Shown one piece after another: positions 1 to 31,850 of a DNA stretch of 64,000 nt. A program made the position numbers and the translations under genes. The first letter of the stretch is position 1; every line of letters starts with the position of its first letter. The notes under the pieces were generated by a model. It searched no databases, had not been told where the DNA came from, and saw only the letters and a program-made list of their open reading frames with translations. Source of the DNA: Amoebidium appalachense (lineage: Eukaryota > Ichthyosporea); assembly GCA_963693365.1 (NCBI GenBank), contig CAVNZM010000002.1:9362001-9426000 (forward strand), given 5' to 3'.

Positions 1-113
1 GTGCCCCCCCCCCCCCCCCCCCCCCCATCCACCCCACCACACACACATCTCCCGTCCCCTCCCCCCCTCCCCCCCCCCCCCTTCGTGTTTGTGTACATGC
101 ACAGGGGAGATAC

Positions 114-170
114 CATGATGTCAATGGAACGTGTAAGGAGTACGAGTGGGGGGGGGGGGGGGGGGGGGAT
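114..170 (-). other. Possible next exon of the DNMT1-like gene, entered through a poly-C tract
   Basis: On the minus strand an AG at 171-172 is followed by AT, 21 C and then a frame reading LVLLTRSIDIM before a GTATCT donor. In phase 0, as the previous exon demands, this gives Ile, seven Pro, then a segment like the end of a BAH domain (normally ELFLSDHVD). The homopolymer makes both frame and acceptor uncertain. Confidence 0.3.
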
Positions 171-333
171 CTGATGTGTGTGTGCATGTATCTGCAGGGG
201 AACGGGGGAATTTCTCAGAGTAACTTTAGTCCTTGCCGATGAGGATGAACAGGACTTTTCCCTTTTTTGGTATATGATATGAAGCATCTTGTGATTGAGA
301 TGATGAGTGAAAGGGAGGGGAGGGAGAAGACGG

Positions 334-334
<1 letters not shown>

Positions 335-413
<79 letters not shown>

Positions 414-422
414 TGTGTGTGT
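335..422. repeat. (GT)n microsatellite
   Basis: About 43 GT units, interrupted once by TT near the right end. It lies in the intron left of exon 577-708, so the transcript carries (CA)n. Confidence 0.95.
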
Positions 423-576
423 GGTTTGGGGGGAGTGGGGTGGAGGGGGAAGGAGGGGAGGGGGGCAGGGTGAAGTTGAGAAAAGTGGTGGGAAAAGGGA
501 ATCGGTGGAAGGAAGGGGAGGTTGTTGTTTTTTTTTTGTTTTTTTTGTTTTTTTTTGGGGGGGGGGGGAGACATAC

Positions 577-13834
<13,258 letters not shown>

Positions 13835-14647
13835 CTTCAGCCTTTCCTATACATAGCAGTTTCAGGGTCAACTATATCATAATTTTCCTCAAGGCCTCAT
13901 GTCTTTCAAGCAAGAGAACAACGTTCACAATACAAACGTAAACCGTTGAAACTATGTGTGGCTTGTTGGGCAACGCAAGAATCAGCACCAGCTGCACATA
14001 TATGAACTTCATACAGCTCCCAACAATCCAGTAAAAACGTGTTTTCACTCATATGTATGCGCAGAAATCTCTCACAAGGGACCGCAAACCGCAACAGGAC
14101 CGCCGCTTTTATTAGCAACTGCATGGCCGGTTGCGCTATTGCAGGAGAGCAACCCCAAAGGGCAAACGGTTCGTCTCGCTGCGTGTACGTGTTTCAGTAC
14201 TGGCATTTCACGCATTAAAGGAATCATTCAGTCGCGCGATTAGTTTGCGCAATCGCATGGATTGGATCCCCACAAACTTCCTGTTGTGGGGCGTGAAGTA
14301 TAAGTGTACCACGCTCCTGGGAATTTGAGACCTTTGAGGTTCCTACATGTGTGTAGGCTACCAGTGTTTTTCATGTAGTGTAGACTTATTGGTTTGTAAA
14401 TGCGTAGGGTAAAATGTTGTCCTATGTTTGAGAATTTTAATGGCTTAAATTCAATCCCGACTCCCGATTCCCGAAACAGGAAATTTGTACATAAACTACA
14501 TATTCACCCAAAGCCTTTGGCATCTAAGGGGATTTTTTGACTGGCTTGTCCATCCAATAGAAATGAGCAATCTGGGAGCAAACCTCGGGAGTCGCCCTAC
14601 TGTACTACGGTACATACAGCCCGGCTCGATCTCCCTGGGCCGCGGCT

Positions 14648-14669
14648 GAAACGGTAAAATTACCGTTTC
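14648..14669. repeat. Palindromic element, copy 1 (GAAACGGTAA / TTACCGTTTC)
   Basis: A perfect 10-bp inverted repeat around AA, followed by TAGA. Related copies lie at about 14889-14916 and 15629-15656. All share the core CGGTAAAAATACCG or a close variant and the flank TTTCTA. Confidence 0.7.
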
Positions 14670-14888
14670 TAGAGCAATCTGAGGTTTTTTCATTTTTCGA
14701 TCGCGTTCTCGCTGGAAGACTGCATATGCCGAGTTAGCCTTGCTGGATGCAAAGGGTTGTAACAAGTAGGGTATCGTTATGGCCTATTATATTTATAACA
14801 AGTCTTCATAATACACGAAACGGTGTTTACTAATGAAAAACCAGTTTTAGAGCTCTTTTTGCAATTCAAAGTGGCATGGTCGCCAATT

Positions 14889-14916
14889 CTAGAAAGCGGA
14901 AAAATACTGTTTCTAA
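14889..14916. repeat. Palindromic element, copy 2 (diverged)
   Basis: Reads CTAGAAAGCGG AAAAA TACTGTTTCTAAG, the same inverted-repeat layout as the copies at 14648 and 15629 with two arm mismatches. Confidence 0.6.
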
Positions 14917-15628
14917 GACTTATAATTTGGCTCTCTATCAGATCGGTTTTTCATACCTACTTCATTGCGCACTAGGCTGGCTTAGCATGTGAGCTTGTAA
15001 TGGCCGCTAGCAGCACAGCCTGGGACTCCTGCTTGTTGCAACTCTGGCAGCACCACAAACCTCGCACACTGAGGTGAAGCAACAGCATTTGTGAGGCTCC
15101 TGTAACCTCGTGCAAGCTTTATATAAACGTAGTAAATGGCCGTTAGTAGACAAGATCTGCTCATCGTGTGCAGACCACTGTGCCACATCTGTGTGGAGAG
15201 CATGGGGAACTTACAAACAGCGTGTCCGTGCAATGAACACGGGCGATGCCTACGTTGAAGTTCGAGATAGAGGATGTGAACAAGGACTCCTTTAACAGTG
15301 TGCTTTTAGGCGGCTTTTAAGGTGCTTAGAGTACCTCCAGGCAGAAAAGGGGCCCCATGCAGGGTTGAAGATCAGAGCAAGGAAGGGAGCGAAAAGCTAG
15401 GGCTTCCGAGCACATTCCACACTCATCAGCGGCAAGGTTAAGCTTAGAAGCCAGAATTACATGAATAAAGGCCCTTGCGTATAGGGAGGGTTTATTTTTG
15501 TTCGAGAAAAACGACGGAGAAGAGTGCAAGGCGCAAACAACGCTGGCAGAAAAGTCGCCGGCCAAACGCCCGGAAACGGGCTGGCGGAGCGGCGGAATCA
15601 AGCCATCGTATTAGAGAATTTTTCTAAG

Positions 15629-15656
15629 TCTAGAAGCGGTAAAAATACCGTTTCTA
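15629..15656. repeat. Palindromic element, copy 3
   Basis: Reads CTAGAAGCGGTA AAAA TACCGTTTCTAG, nearly self-complementary. It is about 980 bp from copy 1. Confidence 0.65.
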
Positions 15657-15780
15657 GATTTGATCGATTTTCATCCCAATGAGATGGGATAATGGGTAAA
15701 TTGGGGGTAGGGCCTAGAATCTTAAACTTTAGTTCCTCGGCCTTAGGGTTCCTTATCGTATTCCTCCCCCCCGGGATCTC

Positions 15781-15822
15781 CCCCCCCCCCCCCCCCCCTC
15801 CCCCCGTGGGGGTGGTGGTGGT

Positions 15823-15889
<67 letters not shown>

Positions 15890-16000
15890 GTGAGTGTGAG
15901 TGAGTGAGTGAGCGAGAGTGTGTGTGGGGGGGGGGGGGGGGGGGGGGGAGGGGGGGGGGGGGGGGGAGGGGGGGGGGGGGGGAGGGGGGGAGGTGGGAGG
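15781..16000. repeat. Poly-C, (GGT)n, (GT)n and poly-G block
   Basis: C run at 15780-15798, GT array from about 15826 to 15887, GTGA units, then a G-rich stretch to about 15998. Confidence 0.9.
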
Positions 16001-16235
16001 GACGGATGGGGGGGATTCAAGCGCATGCATGCCGTTTCTGGAATCACAAAAATGTGTCTGATAGAGCCCAAAATCGCACAAAAAAAGAGTGTACACTTGT
16101 TTTTAATTTCCTGGTTAGAGGTGCCACGGGGTTTCATCTTTTTCGTTTCAAAGTGTTGTTTGGCTTTGGGTTTTGTAGCGCACGGACCACTCACGCGCGC
16201 GCACACACATGCACAGATGCACACAAAAGTGCAAA

Positions 16236-16247
16236 CACACACATGTG

Positions 16248-16299
<52 letters not shown>

Positions 16300-16300
16300 G

Positions 16301-16372
<72 letters not shown>

Positions 16373-16500
16373 GCACACTTGGCACACGTGGTGCCACTGA
16401 CACCTCCAGCCCCCCCCCCCCCTCCTCCCCCCCCCTCCCCCCGCTCTCCCCCCCCCCCCCACCCACACCCCCCCCCCCCCTCCCCGGCTCTACGATCCCT
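16236..16500. repeat. (CA)n arrays and poly-C block
   Basis: Two CA arrays separated by CTGG (16251-16298 and 16303-16369), a short unique stretch with TGGCACACGTGGTGCCA, then C-rich sequence to about 16490. No coding frame is supported. Confidence 0.9.
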
Positions 16501-16874
16501 CACAATCCCTCCACAACACGCACACACACCTTCCAATCCACCTGAAAGGGCCCCCGGGAATTAAGGAGGGCAAAGAAAGGGGGGAAACATGTATACCCGC
16601 GAGCTGCCATGCACGCATGACACCGTGTTGCTATGCTGTATCTACCAAAACTTGGATCCAGGGGCACCGCACCAAAAGACCCAATCACCGTACACTTGCC
16701 TCATTATTTTTGGTCTAGCTAGCAGCTGTGTATTGGTTTAAGTTCAATTTTGATGTGGTGGTTTGATTCGAAATTGAAATTGTTGTTCTCGACCTGACTG
16801 ATTCATTTTTGCTTCTGTTGGAAAATTATTGCTCGCGTGCGCCACGTCACATCTTGACACACACACACACACGC

Positions 16875-16937
<63 letters not shown>

Positions 16938-17029
16938 CACACGCACACACACACGCACACATGCCGTGTGAGCGTGAGTGACAAACAACCCCCCCCCCCC
17001 CCCCCCCACCCCAAACCCCCCCCCCCTCC

Positions 17030-17114
17030 CACCCCATCCCGTCCGGGGGCTTTTTCTGGGGAGTAAAAAAACAACGCCCACCCCATCCCGTCCGGGGCCT
17101 TTTTCTGGGGAGTA
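17030..17114. repeat. 35-bp unit duplicated in tandem
   Basis: CACCCCATCCCGTCCGGGG with TTTTTCTGGGGAGTA occurs at about 17030-17064 and again at 17079-17114, separated by AAAAAACAACGC-type sequence. Confidence 0.85.
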
Positions 17115-17514
17115 GGGTGTGTATGTGTGGGTGAAAGGGAGGGGAGGGGACAGGGGGGACCGGGGTGCGGAGAGGGGGTGAGGGGGGGGGGGGGGGGGGG
17201 GGGATAAGCATATTTGGACCTCATGATACCTTTGCTTTGCTGTATCTATACGCATGAATGCAACAACGGTACCCTTCAATTTACATGGGAATTTTGAAAA
17301 CACGTTCGGTGCCGCATGAGTGTACGCTTGCCTTGTTTTAGTATTCGGTTAGATAAGAACATTATCTGGGGGTTTTAACTGTTGTTGTTTAGTTTCGGTT
17401 TTTGGTTGGTACTTGTACAACGTTAATATTTGTTTTAACGCTGACACGATCCCTGTGTGGATTTTTTTGTTTCAAAGAGCTGCTCACACCACACACACAT
17501 CATACACGTCACAC

Positions 17515-17516
<2 letters not shown>

Positions 17517-17590
<74 letters not shown>

Positions 17591-17615
17591 GCGCGCACAC
17601 ACGCACAAAGATACA

Positions 17616-17664
<49 letters not shown>

Positions 17665-17735
17665 CACACGCACACGCACACGCACACACACACACACACG
17701 CACCGTGACACACACACACACACACACACATGTAC

Positions 17736-17812
<77 letters not shown>
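17517..17812. repeat. Long (CA)n array with CG and GTGA interruptions
   Basis: Nearly 300 nt of CA dinucleotides with interruptions near 17588, 17660-17690 and 17725. A (C)n tract follows at 17912-17941. Confidence 0.95.
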
Positions 17813-17814
<2 letters not shown>

Positions 17815-17999
17815 CCGCACACTCTGATATGCACAAAATGATTCACACACAAAAGATAGACCCTGTAAACCAAAAAGGGGCATGGCTGCAATTTGTGCAC
17901 GAAGAAGTCAGCCCCCCCCCCCCCCCCCCCCCCCCCCCCCCAGTTATCTTTCTATCCCCTGACCCCCCTCCCCCCCCCCCCCCCCTTCCCCCTCCCCAG

Positions 18000-20696
18000 C
18001 CTCGGTAGCGCCAGAAGTTTTTCCTAAAAAAATCCGAGTACTAGTACTAATTATCTTATAGGGGATAAATCATCTTAACCATTAAGAAATGGCCACCGTA
18101 CACGTACATGTATGTAAGAACACGTGCACACATAATATACGGTGTGTGCAACGTCAAATTCAGTTCGCCTACCTCTTCCACACTCCCAGCGCTAGCCTCT
18201 CTCGCTTCCTGGCTACAGTGCCAAAAAGATTATTCAATCCCTGGCCCCTCCGGATTCTCCCCCCTTCCCCTGGACCCACGCTTCTGCGGCCGCAGCAGCC
18301 CGTACTCCAACCCCCCGAGGCCTCCCCGGCAAAGTTTGCCCCCCCCCCCCCCTCCCCCCCCCCCCCCGGGAATCCGTCCTTCTACTTACTTCCAATCTTT
18401 TCATTTCTTTATATACACTAGATGAATGAATGTCTCCTCCGTTTTGCTAATTTAACGTACACGATTTTGAGTGATAGCCATGGACTTGTATCCATACCGG
18501 TACCTCGAGCTCAGCCTGGACCCCTCCTCTAGTTATTAGATCTATCTTTTCTAAGTTACCCGGCCCCCCCCGTATCTCCCTCCCCCCTCCCTCCTCCCCC
18601 CCCCCCCCCCCCTCTCTTCCCCCTGGATGCCCCCCTTCCCCCAGGGCTATAGTTATGTTCTAGCTATAGCACATAGGCCTCGTGAGAAATACAAATAATC
18701 TGTACTCCCCTAGGGCTGTGCCCCGCCCTCGCCCTCCCCGCTCCGAGTCCGCCCCCTCCCACATGCATACACTTATTGTCACATCTGGGCCAACTGAAAA
18801 ATATCAATCATTGACCATCGTGAATGGTGAATTGGTGATACAGCATATATATATGGCATGTATGTTCTACAAAACTGAGTTTCATATATGTATTGACGAT
18901 GATGCAATTGTCCTGCAAGACTGCATCATGGTAGCGGCTCACGACCGTGATGTGTGGGGGGCATGCGCAGCTTGTTCGTATTCGTGCTCCCTCGCTATTA
19001 AATGCTAGAATACAGTTATATGCAACTGTCTCTCCGCTCTCGAGCCAATATATTAGCTCCTAATATTAGGTCTTCTTCCTATGTAGGTACACCGAGGGAC
19101 GCATTTGCATCAAGGCCTCCTAGATAAACATATGCATCGAGTGTCTACATGTAAAGTGTGATCACGTGTTGACGCTGTTCAAGTTGACGTGACGTCATGC
19201 GTAATATATTTCTGTCAACCAATCATCAGACACCAATTTGTTTACACTCCATATATGGCTAGCGCGCCAAAATAACCTCCAATAGGATCCAAGGATCTGT
19301 GTTCACCCGGGGCCGGCAACTGACTGTCCCGGCCGGCCGGAAACTTTGGGAAGCTTCTCAGTTTGGTTTAAATTTCCAGAAAAGTTCTGGCAGAAACGTC
19401 AGAACCTGTTGTATGCATAATATATAAGAATATATTGTAGGTTTCTGTTGCTGGATAATAAGATAAATACCAACCACAAACCCGCTTAGTTTATCATATC
19501 CAAAAACAAGAATTGTTAGATTGTTGAATCAACCAGGAGTCATTTAAAGCCTCTCTCTGGCCCCATTTTTATCCTTCCCCAGCATTCTCAGCTCAGTTTT
19601 GCAGCCAAGCACACACACGACACACGTGGGTTCTCAGGTTGCTTGCATAAACGGCAACCTCTGTGTGCCATTTAAACACAGCATTCCATAGAGCTAACAC
19701 CAAGAACAGCGCGAAATACAACTACACATCGCTGCTTCTAGATAAGGTCAGAGTAGGAAGCTAGACATATCCAGCACCTAGTTGACCATCCATCTTTGGG
19801 TTCTTGAATAGAACGGAGCAGAACAAGGTACACCTATAGGTTTCGCGACGTGTCACAGGTGTGTGAAAACAATTTCTTGCTTGTTCTGGTGTTTCTAGTT
19901 GTTCTGTCTTGCGTTTCCTGGTTTCTCTCTTTGATGCTAGGAAAAAGGGGTGTCTAATCAAACTCAAGGGGAGAAGGAGGAGGCAGTGTGTGTAGGGTTC
20001 AACTCATGTTTGTGCCTGTAAAAAGAAATGCAGTTCCGTGAGGAGTAGTAAGGTGGTGGGAAAGATTGGGTGATGTGCTCGGTTAGAAGAAAGAAGGCGA
20101 GCTTGGAGTTGGAGGGATGGGTGGTTGGGTGAGTGGTGGTGGCGGGGGGAAAGGGAGGGGGGGGGTAGGTGGGGAGGGGAGGGAGGGGGGGGGGGGGATG
20201 CGAGACGGGAGGTTTTTTAGCGCGTCTTTGGTGTACCGGGGTGGCGCGGGGGGGGGGGGGGGGGGGGGGGGGAGGGAGGGGGAGGGGGAGGGGGGAGGTA
20301 CGGTTGGTAGCAGGACGGAGAGCGATGTTTGTATGTGCGAGGGGAAGGGGTAAGGTTAAGTGATGATATCGTGAGGCAAGCCGAAGGAGAGAAGGGGGAG
20401 GCGGAAAGGGTAGTAGGGGTGGTGTGTGTGTGGGGGGGGTGTTGGGGGTGGGGGGGGGGGGGGGGGGGAGGGGAGGGAGGGGGTAAGTGAGGAATAGTTG
20501 ACGGGATCGGAAAGGTGACAGTGGTAGTGCACTACATTGGGGCCTTTACGGCTAGCGAGAGGTGGTTGTTGTTAGTGTTAGTACCAACTTTGAGTCATAT
20601 GGGGGGGGGGAGAGGGGGGGGGATGGGGGGGGGGGAGGGATGAGGGTATGGTGATGAGAGAGGTGAAGGGGAGGGGGGGGGGAAGCACGGCAGGTG

Positions 20697-20728
<32 letters not shown>

Positions 20729-20860
20729 AGTGGTATGGGGAGGAAGGGAGGTGGGAGGAAACTGGGAATGATACGAGGAGGGAAAGGGGGGGACGGGGGA
20801 AGGATATGAGAGACATTGGGGGCAACAGAGATCTTCGCGAAATTCTGTATCAGTGGTGTA
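18000..20860. other. Gene-free stretch before the mitochondrial carrier gene
   Basis: From 18.0 to about 19.98 kb the sequence has mixed composition with no supportable coding frame. From 20.0 to 20.8 kb the plus strand is purine/G-rich low-complexity. At 18027-18085 a segment (around ATTATCTTATAGGGGATAA) matches, inverted and diverged, the start of the duplicated blocks at 48.3 and 50.4 kb. A TGACGTCA palindrome lies at 19190-19197. Confidence 0.45.
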
Positions 20861-20868
20861 TCTCAAGG

Positions 20869-20940
20869 CTATCTCACATAGTATTGCATATCTTACGACT
20901 ATCTCACTTAGTATTGTATATCTCACAAGACTATCTCACG
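20869..20940 (+). repeat. Short direct repeats just upstream of the carrier start codon
   Basis: CTATCTCACATAGTATTG-type units of 30-32 bp start at 20869 and 20899, and a truncated third unit starts at 20931, ending 12 bp before the proposed ATG at 20952. They could be a leader or promoter element; their role is unknown. Confidence 0.7.
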
Positions 20941-20951
20941 TGTCCACAGGC

Positions 20952-27968
<7,017 letters not shown>

Positions 27969-27999
27969 AAATTATGTTTGCGGTCTTGAACGAATGTGT

Positions 28000-28182
28000 A
28001 ATTAGCTGGTCCAGTGCATGCGCATGCTGAGAAGTTGTCTGACGATTGATGTTGGTGTGCGTGTATGCTTGTTCGGCGCGCGATATAGACAAAGTGTGGG
28101 TAAAACACGTTTTTGGGATATGAGATGTGGAGGCAGTTTGGGGTTGGTGGTGTTTTTTTTTTTTTTTTTTTTTTTTTTTCCG

Positions 28183-28230
<48 letters not shown>

Positions 28231-29515
28231 GAGGGGGGGGGGGGGGGGGTATGGGAAAGTTACCGGAATACGGTAAAGATTTCAATGTTTCCATGTACAT
28301 AGCAAGTGCCACATTCAATGATACCCATTTCGCTGCAAATTTTATCACGTTAAGGGATTGTATTCTAGCTCTCGGAATACCGGTATATCTGGCACCCTCC
28401 GTATCGGATAATAAATAGCAAACCTTTGTGCAACTTATACTTTGCATTTGTTTTGGGGTAATTATCGATACCTCATTTTGTTGTTAATTGGGTCCACGAT
28501 CTTCAATGCATGATCCCTGGCCAATGGGATGGCTGGCCATCCCAGTAACTTTCATTTTGCTCTGTGTTAATGAAACCACAATAAACGGTGATAGCTCGTA
28601 CTTGTGATGGGCTTACCGCATTGTCACCAGCCCCTCTTTTTCCTCCAGGGGCGGACGGGGGGAGGGGGGGGATCGATATCAGGTGCCAGCACCTCAGCAA
28701 CAGTGTTTCCACCGAACAAGATACCAAGCTAGACAACGAGATACAACTCACGTCAATCATGAGATATACCTCAGATGCCAGACGCACACACGGAGGAGAG
28801 TGTCTAGACATAGACCTATCGGTTTGGTGCTTACAAACAGTGCACCGGCATGCATGCACATGCCAATCAAAGGTTATAATAAGCGTTCGTTTGTTATTGG
28901 GGTGAACACAATATGGGTCTTTTCGTTCGAGGTCACGGGGAAGGCCGAATACTCAGTCCGGAATTCGGCTGGGGGAAAAGAGCATGTTAAGGGGGGAAAG
29001 GGGGTGGGAGGAGGCGTACAAGGGCATGAATGTGGGGGGGGGGTGGGGGGGTGGGTGGGTGGGTGGGTGGGGGGGGGGGGGGGGGGGGGGGGTTTGACAA
29101 CCCTATGGGTTTGTTAATCAAAATCTTGAAAGACTGTTAGCTTGAAGAAGGGCCGGAGAACTGGCTGGATGAACAATGTATAGCCGGTGTAAGTGGAGGT
29201 TGATCTTGATCTGGAAGTATGTGTAACAGGCAGGTGCGTAAGGGCTTGCTCCAAATTTAAAATGGAGGAGGAAGAGCAGAGTGGACCCGTGCAAGTACTG
29301 TTGTTTTTTTTTAGAGACCTGGGGGGGAGGGGGGGGGGGGGGGAGAAGACGGAGAGGGAGGGAGCCTCAGGGAGGGAGGGAGGGAGAGGAGAGAGAGAGA
29401 GAGAGAGCGAGTGTGTGTGTGTGTGTGTGTTTGTGTGACTGTGCGTGTGTGGCGGTGGTGATGGATGGTGGTGTATGTGTCCATTTGATCGAGGGGGGGA
29501 GAGGGGAAGGGAGAA

Positions 29516-29546
<31 letters not shown>

Positions 29547-29904
29547 GGGATACCAGAGAGGGAGGAAGAAAGGGAGGGAGGGAGGGAAGGAGAGGAGAGA
29601 GGGAGTGTGTGTGTGTGCTTGTGTGTGTGGCGGTGGTGATGGATGGCCGGTGTTGTGCCCATCTGAGGGGGGGAGGGTGGGGAGGGGGGGAGGCTAGGGA
29701 AGGGAAGAGGAGGGGCGGATGAAGCCAGGCGAGGTAAGGGAGAGGAATTTGTCGAGGGGAGAGGGGAGGGGTAGGTTTGACCAGGCAGGTAGATGGCTGG
29801 ACAGGGAAATAACCGTGGTTTGTATGGGTGTGCATGTAGGCGCGCGCGAGTGTGCGCGCATCAGATTCTGCGTAGGCTTGCGCAATAGCTCTTTTTTTTT
29901 TTTT

Positions 29905-29943
<39 letters not shown>

Positions 29944-30282
29944 AGGGGCATCTCTTTACTCGTCCTTCCCCTTAAAGACAATTCAGCGGCAGGTCTTGTT
30001 CGCACCTACCTGTTTTAGCAAATGCCAACTTGGCGGCCTCTCCACCCCCACACTCCATTCCCCCCTTACGCTAGCTGCACGTGATAGGTAGCTGCACTTG
30101 AATCCTCAGTGTGCACCTACTCCCCCCCCCCCTCCCCCTCCCCCCAACCTCTCCCTCCGAAAAAAAAAAATCCGTTTAACTATATTAACTTAGTTTACCT
30201 CAGTGACCGCATTTATCATTAGAGCGTGCACACACTGAATCAGATGTAGGTGGGCTCAACGACAGAGAGATCAGGATAAGAA

Positions 30283-30317
<35 letters not shown>

Positions 30318-30614
30318 GGGAGGGAGTGCGTGTGTGTGTATGTGTGACTATGAGCTTTCGAGCGGAGAGGGCTGGAGACAGAAAGGGAGACTCTGAGAGA
30401 GATAGAGCGAGAGAGAGAAAGAGAGAGGGAGGGAGGATGAGAGAGTGTGCGTGTGTGTGTGTGCCTGTTACAAAGTTTGTTGAGTCTGAGTTTGAGAGAG
30501 AGAGAGAGAGAAAGAACGCTCGAAAGGGGAGGAGAGAGAGCGTTTGTGTATGTGTGCGCGTGTGTAACTCAGAATTTGCAAGCTCGCTCTGAGGTGGGGA
30601 GGGAAAGAGAGAAC

Positions 30615-30647
<33 letters not shown>

Positions 30648-30664
30648 GGGGGGGGGGGAGGGGG

Positions 30665-30738
<74 letters not shown>

Positions 30739-31140
30739 CACGGTTAAGACTGCAATCCGGGGAGGGGGGGGGGGGGGTGGGGGTGGGGGTTGTAAACCGC
30801 TGATATTCAACCCTCACCGAATTGGACAACCTCCCACGATGCTCACCACTATTTATTTATGGAGTGCCTGCTATCGCTTTCCACATAGCTGAATTGGCGC
30901 CTATAACGGCTGTCCGACTGGCTGTGTGCATACAGTGCCTCAGCTTGACCGGCAGGGCTACACGTGCGTACTATGCATCCTCGTCAAAACGTGTTGTATG
31001 CCTCAGTCTGATTGTCAACGGCATAAGATGTTTACATGGGCCGTGGGACACGGCAAACCTCTGCCATCATTTGTCATTGTGGTACAGGTTTATACATAGC
31101 CTGAAAACAATCAACAGTGTAAAGTGTTCGTGCACGTGCG
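28000..31140. other. Gene-free stretch downstream of the carrier
   Basis: Contains a T-run/G-run composite at 28154-28248, an AATAAA at 28410-28415 that could be the carrier poly(A) signal, G-rich tracts at 29035-29092 and 29517-29545, (GA)n at 30600-30735 and a T/G composite at 29890-29943. A few frames look mildly coding on the minus strand (28.5-28.86 and 29.1-29.3 kb), but I cannot link them into a gene. Confidence 0.45.
30600..30735. repeat. (GA)n / poly-G / (GA)n block
   Basis: GA units from about 30604, a G run with one A near 30640-30668, then GA to about 30734. Confidence 0.95.
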
Positions 31141-31640
31141 CTAAATTAAAAAAAATAAATGTGCCAGATCTAGTCGACTATCGCCCAGTTGGCATCATTG
31201 CTAAAATAAAAAAAAAAAATGTGCCAGATCTAGTCGACTATCGCCCAGTTGGCATCATGGCTAAAATAAAAAAAATAAATGTGCCAGCTCTAGTCGACTA
31301 TCGCCCAGTTGGCATCATGGCTAAAATAAAAAAATAAATGTGCCAGCTCTAGTCGACTATCGCCCAGTTGGCATCATGGCTAACACAAAATAAAAAAATA
31401 AATGTGCCAGATCTAGTCGACTATCGCCCAGTTGGCATCATGACTAACACAAAATAATAATAAAAAATGTGCTAGATCTAGTCGACTATCGCCCAGTTGG
31501 CATCATGGCTAAAATAAAAAAATAAATGTGCCAGATGTAGTCGACTATCGCCCAGTTGGCATCATGGCTAATATAAAAAAAATAAATGTGCCAGCTCTAG
31601 TCGACTATCGCCCAGTTGGCATCATGGCTAAAATAAAAAA
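31141..31640 (+). repeat. 60-bp minisatellite, eight units
   Basis: The conserved core is GTGCCAGATCTAGTCGACTA followed by TCGCCCAGTTGGCATCATGG, with an A/T-rich spacer of variable length. Units begin near 31141, 31201, 31261, 31321, 31380, 31443, 31505 and 31566. The first three are exactly 60 bp and keep one open frame (20-residue repeats containing VDYRPVGI) at the end of a frame that opens at 30822. The fourth unit is 59 bp and breaks that frame. Confidence 0.95.
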
Positions 31641-31668
31641 TTAAACTGAATAAATGTCATCAAAATGC

Positions 31669-31850
31669 ATGTCACATTAGTAGGTGGAGAACAGATATAA
31701 TTAGTTCTGAGCAGAACACATGTCACATTAGTCGGTGGAAAAGAGATATAATTAATAGTCCTGAGGCTGAACATATATGTCAAGTTAGTAGGTGGAAAAC
31801 AGTTAGTCCTGAACAGAACACCGTGTCATATCAGTAGGTGGAAACAGCTA
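31669..31850 (+). repeat. Second tandem array, about 50-bp units, four copies
   Basis: Units start ATGTCACATTAGTAGGTGGA or a variant at 31669, 31720, 31777 and 31823, each followed by an AACAG...AGTCCTGAGCAGAACA-type segment. Divergence between copies is visible, and the unit is unrelated to the 60-bp unit beside it. Confidence 0.85.

Larger units (their letters stand above)
13835..15780. other. Gene-free stretch upstream of the DNMT1-like gene
   Basis: Mixed-composition sequence with no frame I can support as coding and no splice-linked exons. It should contain the promoter of the minus-strand DNMT1-like gene, but I see no TATA box or CpG-type element clear enough to call. It holds three copies of a small palindromic element, listed separately. 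Confidence 0.5.

Noticed and set aside
28503-28860. Minus-strand two-exon candidate ending RGPN*, using the GTAAGC donor at about 28616
   Set aside because: Only one plausible donor/acceptor pair, no recognisable domain and no upstream start; too weak to call.
29114-29290. Minus-strand frame FIQPVLRPFFKLTVFQDFD*
   Set aside because: Mildly protein-like C-terminus, but the acceptor is unclear and no partner exon was found.
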